Below, piece by piece: positions 37,110 through 49,349 of a DNA stretch of 64,000 nucleotides. Origin of the DNA: Paramecium sonneborni (taxonomy: Eukaryota; Ciliophora; Oligohymenophorea; Peniculida; Parameciidae). The DNA lies in the NCBI GenBank assembly GCA_905182985.1, contig CAJJDN010000008.1:674232-738231 (forward strand), in the 5' to 3' direction. Position 1 is the stretch's first letter, and every line of letters starts with the position of its first letter. The notes under the pieces are model-generated. The model had not been told where the DNA came from. It saw only the letters and a program-made list of their open reading frames with translations, and did no database searches. Made by a program: the position numbers and the translations under genes.

Positions 37110-39014
37110 TCAAAATGGAAGTTACTACTTATTTCTTGAATCAGGTTTAGACTTAGCATTAGTAAATGTTTATTTAAGAAGATTTTCAAAATTTGTTTAT
37201 AACTAAAGATTTGTTAAACCTTACTTTGGATTTTTTTTAAGAGTTTTTTTAATTAATTTATCTAATATTGCTTTATTTAGAGTGGGATTATTCTGATTAT
37301 TATTATTGTTTTGATCTTTGGTAAAATAAAATTAAGTAGAGAACATGGGTTGAAATGGAATATTTAATTTTTATTCTTTTTGTAATTGTTCAAAGAAATG
37401 TTTGTCATTTTAAGTCATTTATTTGATATTAATTTTTAGTAAATCAGGAATGTATGGAGGTTTAACTTATTTGTTAATATAAGAAATTAGATCTATATCT
37501 CTAAACCATTTATGTGAAAAGATTTCATCGATTCCAAAGCGTGAACCTAATCTTTTATGAGGATCTTTAATCATCAATTATCTTATTAAATCTTTAATAT
37601 CTGTACTTAAATAATCTGGAAATTCAACTTATTCTTTTAGTAATCTGGCATATATGATATTTTTGTCTTCAGAATAGAAAGGAGGTAATCCAGTAACAAA
37701 TTCATATAATAAGCATCCTAAACAATAATAATCAACTAATTAAGTATGACCTGTTGTTTAAAACATTTCAGGTGCCATATATTCAGGTGAACCACAAAAA
37801 GAATAAGCACATGTATCTTTATTCATGTTAGGTCTAGCTAAACCAAAATCAGCTAATTGGATATGTCCATTAGAATCAATTAAGATATTTTCAGGTTTAA
37901 TGTCTCTATAAATAATTTATTCATTATGTAGGAATCCTATAGCTAAGATTACTTCAATAATATAAAATTTTGCTTATTATTCTGATAGTCTTTATAACTT
38001 TTTAATAAAATTAAACATTTCTCCTCCTGGACAATAATCTATTCCAAAAACTATCCAATTCTTAGTTTCAAAAGCACATTCAATTTGATTAGTAAAAATG
38101 GAACCACTATAAGTACTTTGAATAAGTATATCTCTTTCATTTAATATTAAATCTTATTTTTAATGCTATTAAATGAATTATTTATTTATTAATTTAAGGG
38201 CAACAAATTTACAATCAATAAGAGATCTAGCTAAAATAACAGTTGAAAATCCACCTTTACCAATAATAGAAATGAATTAAAAACTACTTAAATTAATTCT
38301 TTTAATATTTTGATTGTATATAGGTTTCAATCTAATTGTTTTATTGATAAATGAATCCATAGGTAAATTAGTTTGTTATAAATAGTAATCAATAGCATAA
38401 TTTTCATCCACAGTTGAAAACCCAATAATTGAATTATTATTGTATTATTTTTACTTCAATAGATTAATGATTTTATCTGTGGTAACATTAGGAGTAAATC
38501 TATAATTTTGTACTTCTTCTTATGAGAAATGAACATAGATGGAAATCTCTTATTTCTATATTTTATCTTAGGATTACGATTTAGTGATTCCAGTATACAT
38601 AGTGCTACCAACTAGTTCTTCCATGCTATTTCTTCTTGTCATAGAGCCTTAAATAGGTTTAAGTTATTGATAATTTTATTACTAAGGATTAGTGTTTTTC
38701 TGTGTCAGAAGTAAATTAACACCTTTAGTAATATGGAAAAAGTTTTCAGTTGGAATACGTAATTATTTGCTAATTGGTCTTATTTTATCTTTAGAAACAG
38801 ATTTTTATGATTTCTATATACTATTAACTCTTTCAGTCAAGCTACCATTATTTGTTTTGGTAATGTAATTGGATCTAACAACGAAATCTTCAATGACACC
38901 CTGAGATATTTTTCTATTGGGAAATCGTTAAGGAGAGATCAAGGTGTTCTTAGATACAGGAGTTTTTTATTAAACAGTCACTCTGGATGGAGAAATAAGT
39001 ATATGATGTTACAT
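37110..39014 (-). CDS. AGC-family Ser/Thr protein kinase, single exon, 634 aa
   Basis: An uninterrupted minus-strand frame runs from ATG (complement of 39012-39014) to TGA (complement of 37110-37112), 635 codons. About 240 residues of Ser/Gln-rich N-terminus include [11 protein letters not shown], a phosphosite-like sequence. The kinase domain follows: IGKGGFSTV Gly loop, FVALKLI, catalytic [30 protein letters not shown] in the activation loop, [19 protein letters not shown] and the AGC-type HKWFRDID. The C-terminal extension holds a basic Gln/Asn-rich segment. The [11 protein letters not shown] sequence and the extension point to the AGC group (PKA/PKG/AKT-like), but no regulatory domain is visible. 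Its 3' end faces that of the CCT-motif gene, 110 bp apart. Confidence 0.9.
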
Positions 39015-40058
39015 AATAATATTAATAATCTAATATAAAATGATAAAAAGAAATGTGATGATACTTAGAATACTAGAAATAGTATCTATACGAAAAATTA
39101 GTGCTGATAATTTAGAATAATAATAAATATTTATATTTGTAAAGTTAGAGCAAAAAATTATATTAATTTATTGCATAACATTAATGATTAATATCAAATA
39201 CAAAAATACTAAATAATAAATAACATTGGAATAAAAATTGATAATTATTTAACTCATAGGCATACATTCATAAACTAATTATACTGTTTACATTAGTTTT
39301 GATTTTCACTGTTTACTTGCAAACTCAATTCTATAAAGAATGTTTTTTATAATGTAAGAACTTATAAATAACAATTCTTTTAAACCAAGGGTATAATTTT
39401 GTTTATAAATAAAATTAAAAAATTAGTTAGTTTACAGAAAATATCTATATAAAAAAGGAATAGAAATTATATACTGCAAGAATGTGTTTAGTTTAATTTA
39501 TCAAAAGAGATAATTATTTATATAAAAAATTATATTATATATTATAATTTAATAAACAATAGCTAATTTGACACCATAAGTCAAAATAAAGTTTAGAAGA
39601 ACAAGGTTTTAAACATTTTAAATATAGACCTTTACCAAATCTTCATTCACTTTAATTTATTTAAAGATTTAGATAGATTGTTTGACTAATGCTGGTTTGG
39701 AATTATGTTATTTGATTGGTAGGCATTATAATAATTAATAACAATCCATTAGAATTTTATAGTCTTTTCTGTTATATTTATCCCTCTTTATGGTGTAGCT
39801 ATAATACTAAACTTGATGGATTAAGATAAAATAAGTTTTATAGATTTCCATTTCAATTTTAGAAAAAACTTTGGATGATAGACTTGAATTACATTCATTA
39901 ATTAGAAGAACATGGAAATGAACCAAATAGAGTAATAAAGAATATTTGAATCATTTGAGAGATGAAATTGTTATCTTTTAGAAACAGAATTGAGAAAATG
40001 AAATAATTGCATATAATAAATAATAAAATTATATATTATGAATGATTAACTACTTGTA
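39015..40058. other. Long spacer with possible gene remnant
   Basis: The left 550 bp hold nothing recognisable. At about 39590-39949 on the plus strand, two open segments can be joined by a 34-nt GT..AG removal. They would encode text rich in aromatic residues (SLFCYIYPSLWCSYNTKLDG) and end in TGA at 39947-39949. No ATG fits upstream, so it may be a remnant or a missed gene. The promoter of the gene at 40059 should lie at the right end. Confidence 0.3.
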
Positions 40059-40822
40059 ATGACTGCACAAGAATTTTCATAGATTTATAAAGTAAGTCCA
40101 GCAATTCATTATCACAAAGGAAGTTGAATTCAAATTAGAAAAATTACACAATAAGAATAATGCCATCTAATAAAATCTTGATGTTGATATCATCAATAGA
40201 GAATTATATTAAATGATCAAATAAGAAATAGATTAACTCTAATTCTTTATTGAAGAAATAAAAGATTAGATGAAATCACTTGAGAACAATATTAATAGCA
40301 TTGATTCTAAAAATAAGTGATGTAATCTATATTCATTTTAGGATCAAAAGATTGAAAGATAATTATCTTAAAGAAACTTAACGAACCAAAGCTATTACAC
40401 GTATCCTCAATAATAAATCTTCATTTTAAAGTGATAAATAATCTGAAGAAGTGAGTATTTTAAGTTAATCTGATACTGAAAGATAACCTGTCTCTATTCA
40501 TTAACTTTAAGATCAATTAACTAATTTCTAAAATATTAAAGAAACTAATTAATATTAAAACGGCACTGTTTAAAATCAGGATTCGCCATCTAATTCCATG
40601 TTTTAAGATAATTAACAACAAAATGATCCATCTTAAGGTTTGCTTATTAATAACGATTATGAAAAATAAGAAAAAGGTGAACCATAATAAAAAGTTGAAG
40701 TTTAGGAAGAAGTTGAAGTATAAGAAGAAATCAATAATTAAGTTTACTTAATTGTTCTAGTCATTGTGATCATAATTGCAGGTTTGATTATTTGGTTGCT
40801 TTATGAAGAAGATATTCTGTGA
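40059..40822 (+). CDS. Tail-anchored coiled-coil membrane protein, SNARE-like, 236 aa
   Basis: ATG at 40059, TGA at 40820-40822; introns 40092-40119 and 40317-40341; 237 codons. The N-terminal ~100 residues form heptad-rich helices (KEVEFKLEKLHNKNNAIQQN and on, like syntaxin-8/Vti1-type N-terminal regions). A Gln/Glu/Ser-rich linker follows, and then one strongly hydrophobic C-terminal segment (LIVLVIVIIIAGLIIWLL) with only six residues after it. That layout is typical of tail-anchored proteins, including SNAREs, but I do not see a clear SNARE core. The next gene starts 36 bp downstream on the same strand. Confidence 0.65.
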
Positions 40823-40857
40823 ATTTTTATCTATTATTTTATTGTTATAATTATTAT

Positions 40858-42000
40858 ATGGAAGATTAGATAGATAACGAATTCTTAGATGAAAATTAAC
40901 ATCAAGCTCTATAAGAGTGTGAACTTTGTCAAAGGAAATTTCATCCTGAAAGAATTGAAAGACATATTATAGCTTGTCAAAAAGCACAATTGAAATAATA
41001 AGAAAGAGATAAAATAATATAAAAAAAGAAAAAACTTATTGAACAAAAAAAATAACAACTACAATAAACAGATGTTGAAATTGTTAAAACTAATTGGAGG
41101 GAGGAACATTAAAAATTTTAAGAGTAAATCTAATATAACCGAAAATTAAAATAAGTAACAACAAAATTATATTAAAGTTAGAAAATCAAGGATAAGATAT
41201 AAATTAGTTAAAACAACCTGAAACTAAAGTTAATTCCAATTATGTTTTTTGTGAATATTGTGAAAGGCATTTTGCTAAAAGTAATTATTAAATCTCTATC
41301 TAAGATGTTGCTGAAAGACATATACCAAAATGTAAAGAAATTATAGCTAAGCCTAAACCTCCTAGAAAGAAAACAGTTGAAATGATTTAACCTTCATAAC
41401 CCTTGCTTTAAGAAAAAAGATAAGCATAAGTTAGTACACCTTCTACTTCAAGCCAGATGGAGAGAAAGCCCATTATTAAAAAATAATTATCAGATTCATC
41501 TTAACAATTTAGGCCTACCAGTTTATAAAGATTTATAGCAGAGTAGTCTGGCAAAGCAAATTTAACAAATATAGGTATTTTATTAAAAGTACAATTAGGT
41601 TTTATTGACTGTAAAGCACGAGCTACTGCTATATAAGATACAGAATGTCCACATTGCAATAGAAGGTTTATTTCTAGAGCTGCAGAAAGACACATTCCTA
41701 TTTGTGAAAAATTAACTAGAAAAAGCTCTTTTCGTATCAATATTTAATCAATAACAATTAGAAATCAAATATTAAAATAGAAAGAGTGTTCCTATAAAAC
41801 AAAATAATTTAATGATGATAGCACCTACAGCAATTTTACCTTAAATTTAAAGAAAGGTGAACAAGTAGTTAGATGCAGGGACTTTGCCTCCTATAGGAAA
41901 TAGTTAAAAGTTTTGTACAGAATGTGGAAATAGATTTTAGGCAAATCATAAATATTGTGGTGGATGTGGACATAAAAGAGTACCTGAAATAGTAATTTGA
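40858..42000 (+). CDS. C2HC zinc-finger protein (ZC2HC1-like) with C-terminal zinc ribbon, 347 aa
   Basis: ATG at 40858, TGA at 41998-42000; introns at 41155-41177, 41281-41304, 41575-41598 and 41734-41761; 348 codons. Three C-x2-C-x(n)-H-x3-4-C fingers are present: CELCQRKFHPERIERHIIAC near the N-terminus, CEYCERHFAKNVAERHIPKC, and CPHCNRRFISRAAERHIPIC. A CxxC pair ribbon closes the protein (CTECGNRF then CGGCGHKR). Between the first two fingers is a Lys/Gln-rich helix. ZC2HC1-type proteins are widespread in ciliated organisms, but the molecular role here is unknown. The intron inside the second finger is required to give a proper finger. Confidence 0.85.
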
Positions 42001-42692
42001 TATTATATCCTTATTCATGACAACTTCAGATTTTATTTATATAAAACAATTTATTTTGTTTACATTATTTCTACGTATTTATTATTTATTGGTTTTATCT
42101 TTATAAAAGCAGTTATTGATTTTTTGAGAAAGTATTTTTATTTTTAATAAATTTTCAATTTGATTGAACCGTTTTGCTGAATATAATTCATATTTAATTT
42201 ATTTGAACTATTATAAAAAGATATCTAATATTGATTAGTAATCTAAATTGATTAGTAATTTAAATTACTTAAATAGGTTATTTTAATTTTTTTATCATAA
42301 ATCTAATTAGAATCATGATATAGAAATGATTGATTGCCGTATTAATGTTTAGATAGTCAAAAGAAAGAATTCACTATTAATCAGCAGTTTATTATATTTT
42401 TATAATAAATATTGATCATTTTCTATGTTTTTTAAGATGACTAATAAATTAATCCTCATTAGTTTTTAATTGGATTATTTAAGAAAGTAGAAAGATTATT
42501 TATGTTAAAAATGTAAATAAAATAAAAGTTGTTTTTAATTGAAATATAGATATGATATTATATTTAGTATTTTAGATAATTATGAAATTGAATATAAATG
42601 TAGATAGATTATTTGATTTAAAATTATTCAGATGATATATAATAATGTAATTTTCGATAATAATATAATATTAACTATGTAGATTAGATTTA
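42001..42692. other. Intergenic between convergent genes
   Basis: AT-rich 3' flanks of two convergent genes. No coding frame or RNA gene is recognised. Confidence 0.5.
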
Positions 42693-45028
42693 TCATAATT
42701 CATCATTATTAACAAAAGTCCAGCCTCCCAAATGTGCTTTTGATTCATCAACAATACTCTGCATATCAAATACATTTCCATCAATTTTAGTATTAATTCT
42801 AATTTTTCTATTTGGTTTAGGCATAGGTAATTCTCTATTATAAACAATTTCCCAATTAACATCTTAAAAGTATTAATGTGCTTTAATTTCCTCAGAATCT
42901 CCTTTACCTGAACCTAAACGTTTAGCAGGATTTCTTTATAATAACTAATAAAATATAAATATAGAGTAAATACTGCTTTTAATAGATTTTTGGCCTCACT
43001 AGAAATATATGAAGGTATTTTAAGTTAAGCATTTTCGATATTATAAAATAATTCTTCTCTATTATTAGCATAATAAGGAGGTAATCCAACAAGTAATTCA
43101 TACATAACAACACCTAATAAATACCAATCAACAGCTTTTCCATGTCCACATCTTTTTAACATTTCAGGTGCTAAATAAGCTACAGATCCACAAAATGATC
43201 TTGCTCCAGTATTAGGTTCCAAGATTCCTTCTTTAGATAATCCAAAATCTGTTAATAATGCATGACCTTCACTATCTAAAACTATATTATCTGGTTTTAA
43301 ATCTCTAAATATTATATCTCTTTTATGTAAATCTTCTAAAGCCAATACAATCTCACATAAATAATTTTTAACTATATTTTCAGGAAGTCTTTTCTATTTT
43401 TATAAAACTTCTCCAAGATCACCTCCTGGACAATAATCCAAAATCATAAATAATTTATCCTATGTCTAAAATGCAAATCTTAATTTAACGATAAATGGAT
43501 GTGATGTTATTGACAATACATTTCTTTCAGTTAATGCATATCTAGTTAAATTATGTTCTAATTATTATTTAAATATATATTTTACTCATTATTCTACTTT
43601 TATGAAGCACTTTCATTGCATATAACTAATTACTCTTCTATACTAAATACACTTCTCCAAAACTCCCTTTACCTATTAATCCAATTACTTAAAATTATTA
43701 AGGTCCTATCTTTTCTTCTTCTTTATTCTTTATTGAATCAGAGTTTGTAGAAACTGTATTTGTTAACTATTACTTTGCTGAATGTGTTGAATTTATTTTG
43801 TTTAATCTCTCCTATTTAATCTCTTATTAAGTTCGATTATTTGGAGATGATGACTATTTATTTACAACATTTAAATTCTTGCATGAATAACTATTTAATT
43901 AAGTTGTAGTTTATCCTAAACTTGATTATTATGTTTATTATGCTTATTATTATTAAATTACTCCCTATTATTAAGAATTCAATTATCCTTTTTTAAATTA
44001 AAACATCTTTAATATCACATCATTTTATGTATTCTATATCTAAACCATATTCATTTTTTATTCTTAAAGATAATTTAAATATAAATTACATTATTTTTTA
44101 AGATCATCATTATGATTTTAAAAGAGACGTTGAATATCTTCATTTTATGCATATTATTCAGCTGTTTTATGTTCTTTATTAATTTTAAATTATATGGATT
44201 ATCTTTTTAATAATAATTGAACAATAATTTTGTGATTTTATTTACAACCATAATGTAATGCAGTATTTCCATAACAATCTTAATGATTGATATCTGAACC
44301 TGCATTCATTAAAATCATCAATACTTCTTCTTATCCACTAATAGTTAATTATTTAATTATACTTAATAGCAGCTAAAATTAATGGAGTCATATGATCTTT
44401 ATTTTATGCATCTATTGCTATTTACTTAAATATTAATGCTGATGTTAATTGTGCATTTCCATTTTTAGCTGCATAATGAAGTGCTGTATTATCTTACAAA
44501 TCTTTAGCTGTTAAAGAAGCTCTCAATTCTGAATTGATCTTCTATCTTGGAGGTAATTTCACTAAATATAATTTATTTATTTATACAAATATTATGAACT
44601 AATGTAGGCTCTAATAATTGTAAACATCCTCCTGTATTGTTATTCTTACTCTCTTTTATAAACCATTAATTTAATTATTTTTTTATATCTTCTAATTCAC
44701 CCATTCTTGGAGATGTTGCCTCTACTGTTTTTGTTATACCTTAACTAGATATTGGTATTTTTGGTTCATCTGCTTAACTTGTTTATCTTTTAGAACTTGA
44801 CACTTTCCTGTTCTAAAAAAATGGCACCAATTTATGTTAAGAATGTGAACGATCAGTTGATGATTTTGTTTATTATTTTAATTGAGAAACTGTCTTTGGA
44901 GTCATTATTTTTGATGCATTCGTTTGTGATTTTGCCTAACTTAATCTCCTATTATTTGCATCTTATATTTGTTTTAATTTATCTAGATATTCTTAAAGAC
45001 TTGGCTTGCTATTACTGTTAATATTCAT
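42693..45028 (-). CDS. Ankyrin-repeat / AGC protein kinase fusion, 742 aa
   Basis: Minus strand, ATG (complement of 45026-45028) to TGA (complement of 42693-42695); introns 44562-44586, 44338-44362, 43558-43585 and 42945-42973; 743 codons. The first ~180 residues are polar. Ankyrin repeats follow ([20 protein letters not shown], then [10 protein letters not shown], and [20 protein letters not shown]). After a Gln-rich linker comes the kinase domain: [34 protein letters not shown] (Phe in place of Tyr/His before RD), [41 protein letters not shown], and the AGC tail with [19 protein letters not shown]. The ankyrin part probably gives protein contacts that place or gate the kinase (inference). 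Confidence 0.9.
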
Positions 45029-45629
45029 TTATTATTTTTTCTAAATATAAATATAATATAATAATTCATTTATATATATCATCATATTTTATAATTATTC
45101 TCTAATTTCTCTACTTGTTTAACATTTCTTAATACTTTACTCCCTTTTTCTCCTCTTAATACTAATCAATTTATATATCATTACCTTATTTCCCTCTTTT
45201 ATCTTAAATATTTTTTATTTTTATAATTACTATAATCATCCCTACTTTTTAGAGTATTATTATTATATCTTATTGTTTTATTTTAATTCTTCTAAAATAT
45301 ACAATAGTTTAAGTTTATTGAATCAAAATTATACTTTTTTGAAATATAAATATTAAAAAAATAAGTTTCAATATCCTTTACAATTAATTCACTTATTTAA
45401 AAAATAGAACTAATTAAAATACCACATATATTATATAATATTTATATATTTATTTTTTTATCTGAAGAATAGAATTACTTTTTATTCCTATTAAAAAGAT
45501 AAATAACATATATAATCAAGCAAATAAATAAATTAATTAATACCTATAGAAAGTAAGTATAAAGAAGATATTTATTTATATTTAATTTATTATTTAAAAA
45601 AAAATTCAGAAATCATTTTCATTAATATT
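45029..45629. other. Intergenic, nothing recognised
   Basis: AT-rich spacer containing the promoter of the ankyrin kinase gene and the 3' flank of the gene at 45630. No coding frame stands out. Confidence 0.5.
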
Positions 45630-46473
45630 TCATCGTTTTTATTATAATTGTTATAATTTCATCATTCTCAATCTTTTAGATTGTTCAATTGAATCAAAAT
45701 AGCATGATTGAGGATTTTATTATTAATATCTTTACTCTTGTTATTATATATGTTAAGTTCTTTCTTACATTTAATTAAAATCTTGATTGTATTGTTAACG
45801 CAAAGTTTCTTTATAAAAATATAAAATATACAATAAAACTAAGATTATTAAGTTTATTATTAATCTAAAATATTTTAAGCTGGTTTTAATGACCCATAAA
45901 CAAATCTATCCTTATCATCTGCTGGATTATATAAAAATGGATGAGGATTACCTAATGAATAAAATATATTTGATACTTGAAATTGATTTCTAATATTCTA
46001 TTTATTCTTAAGTCAAAGGAGGTTAAGATAAGGGATAATATTTAATGTTCTTGTTGTTTAAATGTTTAATTTCATATTGATTTAATGTTTATTACATGTC
46101 TAAATAACAAAAGAGTTATACTCCCAATAGTATCTTCAATGCCACCTAATTACTGAATATTTTATTTGAATAATTTAACTTATTCAGGAGGAGAGGGATC
46201 ATTTATTGCTTATAGATATTGAATTTATCTTTTTTAAAATTCACCCACATCATTAGGATCTCTAAAATAAGTTGGCTATTTATTTATTTAACCTAGTTAA
46301 TTTGAATTCACATTAAAGTCTAAATAATTATTAGGAACAGGAACAAATTAACTTCCCAACATATGATCCATTAATAAATGTTTTTGTTATATTGGTTTGT
46401 TATTCTCTTATTAAATCTTTGCATTCTCAAGTGTTTATGAATATTGAAGTAATTGTCTAAATTCACTTTACAT
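45630..46473 (-). CDS. Hypothetical Gln-rich protein, 257 aa
   Basis: Minus strand, ATG (complement of 46471-46473) to TGA (complement of 45630-45632); introns 46100-46121, 45952-45976 and 45809-45831; 258 codons. It is soluble and Gln/Asn-rich, with motifs such as PTYFRDPNDVGEFQKRQIQY and SNPHPFLYNPADDKDRFVYG that look conserved, and a C-terminal basic Gln-rich helix ending LQQLQQKR. The last intron was preferred because reading through it gives a much poorer tail. Family not recognised. Confidence 0.65.
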
Positions 46474-46678
46474 AATTACCCTTAATCTGCAAATAAAGTT
46501 TAACGAGAAAAATGATCAAGTAAGGTATTTTATTGTGGAATATTCAATTACTATTACTAATAACTTGGTTATTATGGATAAGCCTAACCAAAATTTTAAC
46601 AAACTCTAATAATCATATAAAGGTTATACTATCTATCATATTATTCCATAACTTAAGGAAATTAATCAGGATTCTTGA
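46474..46678 (+). other. Short open plus-strand segment overlapping the neighbour's 3' end
   Basis: An open frame without an ATG near its start encodes protein-like text (VRYFIVEYSITITNNLVIMD, ending KEINQDS) up to TGA at 46676-46678. This overlaps the stop of the minus-strand HTH gene. It could be a fragment of a gene or chance. A first ATG occurs only in the middle. Confidence 0.2.
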
Positions 46679-47589
46679 TATTAGGATTTTAACAAAAGTT
46701 AGATGCTGTTTATTTAAAAACTAAATACAAATTTCTTATATTTACAATCCCTCTCCATTTAATTGGTTGTTATATTTAATAATAATTATTATATATTAAT
46801 ATAATAATAGATAAATAATATTATATTGAGAATTGTTATATTTAAATATTAATTTGACTTTTCATCATTGAAAAATTCTAGTTTAGGAGAAAATATTTCT
46901 GATAAGTAGTCTTTATTTTCTTCTTATTTTTCAAAAGACCAATCTTCCAATTTAAAATCAGAAACTTTTGGTTATATGTTTAATATTTCAAGTTTTGATT
47001 ATGGTATTTCTGTAGCTTATTATGAAAAGATTTATTAAAGTTATTCTTATTTTTCTGATTTTTGATCGATTGATTAAACTTATTATTGCCTCTTTCTTCT
47101 TTGCTCTTCAAATTTTACTTTTTACAGTTAATTTAAAATTCCTTTATTGTATAATATTTCGTTAACCTAATATTTGATATCAAAATTTCTAATGAATTCA
47201 TCCTACCATGCTTTACTTGCTTTAAAATTTGGAATATTGAATAATTCTATAGCCTTTTATTTTAGTTAAGATCTTCTAACTCTTCTTCTCAATTCTACAC
47301 TCTCTTTTATAATCCATTATCTTAATTCCTCTTCTGCCTTAGTATTAAGTTTCTTTCTTCCACAACCTGGTTTTCTAGCAATACCATCTTAATACCATCT
47401 TCTAAGATTTTTAATAGAAGTGTTGTATTTCTCACTTAATATTTAATACATTTCTAAAGAAGAGTCTTTTTGTAAACTCTCCAAAATCTATTGTTTATCT
47501 TCTTAACCCAAAATATTGTATTTCTTTAAGGCTTTATTCTTCTTATTTTAACGTTTCGTATTAGAGTTGCTGCTATTGTTATAGTTCAT
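46666..47589 (-). CDS. CENP-B/Tc5-type helix-turn-helix DNA-binding protein, 307 aa
   Basis: A single-exon minus-strand frame, ATG (complement of 47587-47589) to TGA (complement of 46666-46668), 308 codons. A basic N-terminus is followed by a first HTH of the Psq/Brinker type (EDKQQILESLQKDSSLEMYQ, then SIKNLRRWYQDGI). The linker KPGCGRKKL comes next, and then a second HTH like the CENP-B/Tc5 transposase DNA-binding domain (AEEELRQWIIKESVELRRR, then FKASKAWQDEFIRNFDI). No DDE catalytic domain follows; the rest is Gln/Glu-rich and then a low-complexity Ile/Leu/Asn tail. This suggests a host protein derived from the DNA-binding part of a pogo/Tc-type transposase (inference). The last ~70 residues are of doubtful coding quality. 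Confidence 0.7.
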
Positions 47590-48012
47590 TACAAGTGATA
47601 ATATTATTAAGGAATTTTATTTAAAGGGGGAGGTTAAGGTAGTACAAATCCTTTTATTATTTGGATATTTATTATTATTATTATTTTAACAATAATTTTT
47701 AATTAAATCTCAATAACATGACAATTTAGATTTAGTAATAAAATTCCAATTTTTTATATTAATATATCAATAATAAATAAATTCTTAGCAGATTCTCTTT
47801 ATATTATTAAATTTGTATTTTTAATATAGAATATGCTATAATTCAATTCTATTCATTTTTGTAATTACAAAATCAATATATAATTGTTATCAATATTTTT
47901 GTTATTTTGAGACTATGATTGTTTTATTTAAACTAAAAACATTAAACAAATTAAATTACACAATATATTTATAACTAATTTATAATGCTTGCATAAATAT
48001 ATAAAATTTAAA
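47590..48012. other. Intergenic, nothing recognised
   Basis: AT-rich spacer between the start of the HTH gene and the 3' end of RBM8A. The same sequence appears again at 48927-49349 in the right copy of the repeat. Confidence 0.5.
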
Positions 48013-48458
48013 TCATTATTTCTTAACTTATTTCAAAGCTCCTTTCTTACTTGGTTTTTTGAATGCCCAATCAACATGAATTTTTTTACCATAGATTCCA
48101 TCTGATTTATTTAAACCATTCAAAGCATCTTAAGCATGAGCAAAATCGCTAAATTCAACTAATGCATAACTAATAATTAGATTAGCTTCTACCCTTTAAC
48201 AAATCCAGTTCTTCTATCAAGATTCAAATGAAGATTCTTAATTGGACCAAATTTGCTGAATGCATCAAATAAATCATCTTCTTAAGCTTCTTCATGAATT
48301 CCTGTCGCAATAAGTATCCATCCTTCAATAGCTATATTATTTAATTATCATATTCTACATTTCATTGGTCCTGGACCATCATCACTTTCTAAAGATTAAA
48401 AATTTCCTGCTTCTCCTTTATATCTATCAGCATTTTCATTTACTTATTTTTTCGACAT
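48013..48458 (-). CDS. RBM8A: RNA-binding protein 8A / Y14, exon junction complex subunit, 131 aa
   Basis: Minus strand, ATG (complement of 48456-48458) to TGA (complement of 48013-48015); introns 48332-48358 and 48170-48192; 132 codons. A short acidic N-terminus ([12 protein letters not shown]) precedes a single [43 protein letters not shown] with RNP-type strands, [20 protein letters not shown], and [11 protein letters not shown], then a Lys-rich tail. GWI..TGIHEEA and [11 protein letters not shown] are specific signs of Y14, which pairs with Mago in the exon junction complex left on spliced mRNA. Its presence in a genome packed with tiny introns fits an active splicing-linked mRNA surveillance system (inference). 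Confidence 0.93.
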
Positions 48459-48655
48459 TAATTTAATAAAATATATTAAAAAAAAAAGTATTTAAATTAT
48501 CATAAAACATATTTTATAATAAAAAAAATATTTTACAAAATCCTTTATAAATTAAAATTTGTACTTTTTAAAACTTAATTACTATATTATATGTAAATTT
48601 TAGATTGTATTAATTTTATATACTTTAATTCTATATAATGTATTTTATTTTCATT

Positions 48656-48760
48656 NNNNNNNNNNNNNNNNNNNNNNNNNNNNNNNNNNNNNNNNNNNNN
48701 NNNNNNNNNNNNNNNNNNNNNNNNNNNNNNNNNNNNNNNNNNNNNNNNNNNNNNNNNNNN
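48656..48760. other. Assembly gap of 105 Ns
   Basis: A run of N between two copies of the same 1232-bp sequence. The estimated gap is likely false, because the flanks overlap. Confidence 0.98.
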
Positions 48761-48926
48761 TGTATTTCTCACTTAATATTTAATACATTTCTAAAGAAGA
48801 GTCTTTTTGTAAACTCTCCAAAATCTATTGTTTATCTTCTTAACCCAAAATATTGTATTTCTTTAAGGCTTTATTCTTCTTATTTTAACGTTTCGTATTA
48901 GAGTTGCTGCTATTGTTATAGTTCAT
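48761..48926 (-). CDS. HTH protein N-terminal part, assembly duplicate
   Basis: Copy of the first 55 codons of the HTH gene (ATG is the complement of 48924-48926), cut by the N run. Not a separate gene. Confidence 0.7.
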
Positions 48927-49349
48927 TACAAGTGATAATATTATTAAGGAATTTTATTTAAAGGGGGAGGTTAAGGTAGTACAAATCCTTTTATTATTTG
49001 GATATTTATTATTATTATTATTTTAACAATAATTTTTAATTAAATCTCAATAACATGACAATTTAGATTTAGTAATAAAATTCCAATTTTTTATATTAAT
49101 ATATCAATAATAAATAAATTCTTAGCAGATTCTCTTTATATTATTAAATTTGTATTTTTAATATAGAATATGCTATAATTCAATTCTATTCATTTTTGTA
49201 ATTACAAAATCAATATATAATTGTTATCAATATTTTTGTTATTTTGAGACTATGATTGTTTTATTTAAACTAAAAACATTAAACAAATTAAATTACACAA
49301 TATATTTATAACTAATTTATAATGCTTGCATAAATATATAAAATTTAAA

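Larger units (their letters stand above)
47424..48655 (+). repeat. 1232-bp direct repeat, left copy, ends at a 105-N gap
   Basis: Same sequence as 48761-49992 at offset 1337 wherever compared, and it ends exactly where the N run starts. This is the third unmerged contig overlap in the window. Confidence 0.9.

Noticed and set aside
41501..41740. Minus-strand 79-codon frame
   Set aside because: It lies opposite the third C2HC finger of the zinc-finger gene on the plus strand, which has clear motifs.
48587..48901. Open frames that run across the N block
   Set aside because: They exist only because Ns contain no stop codons.
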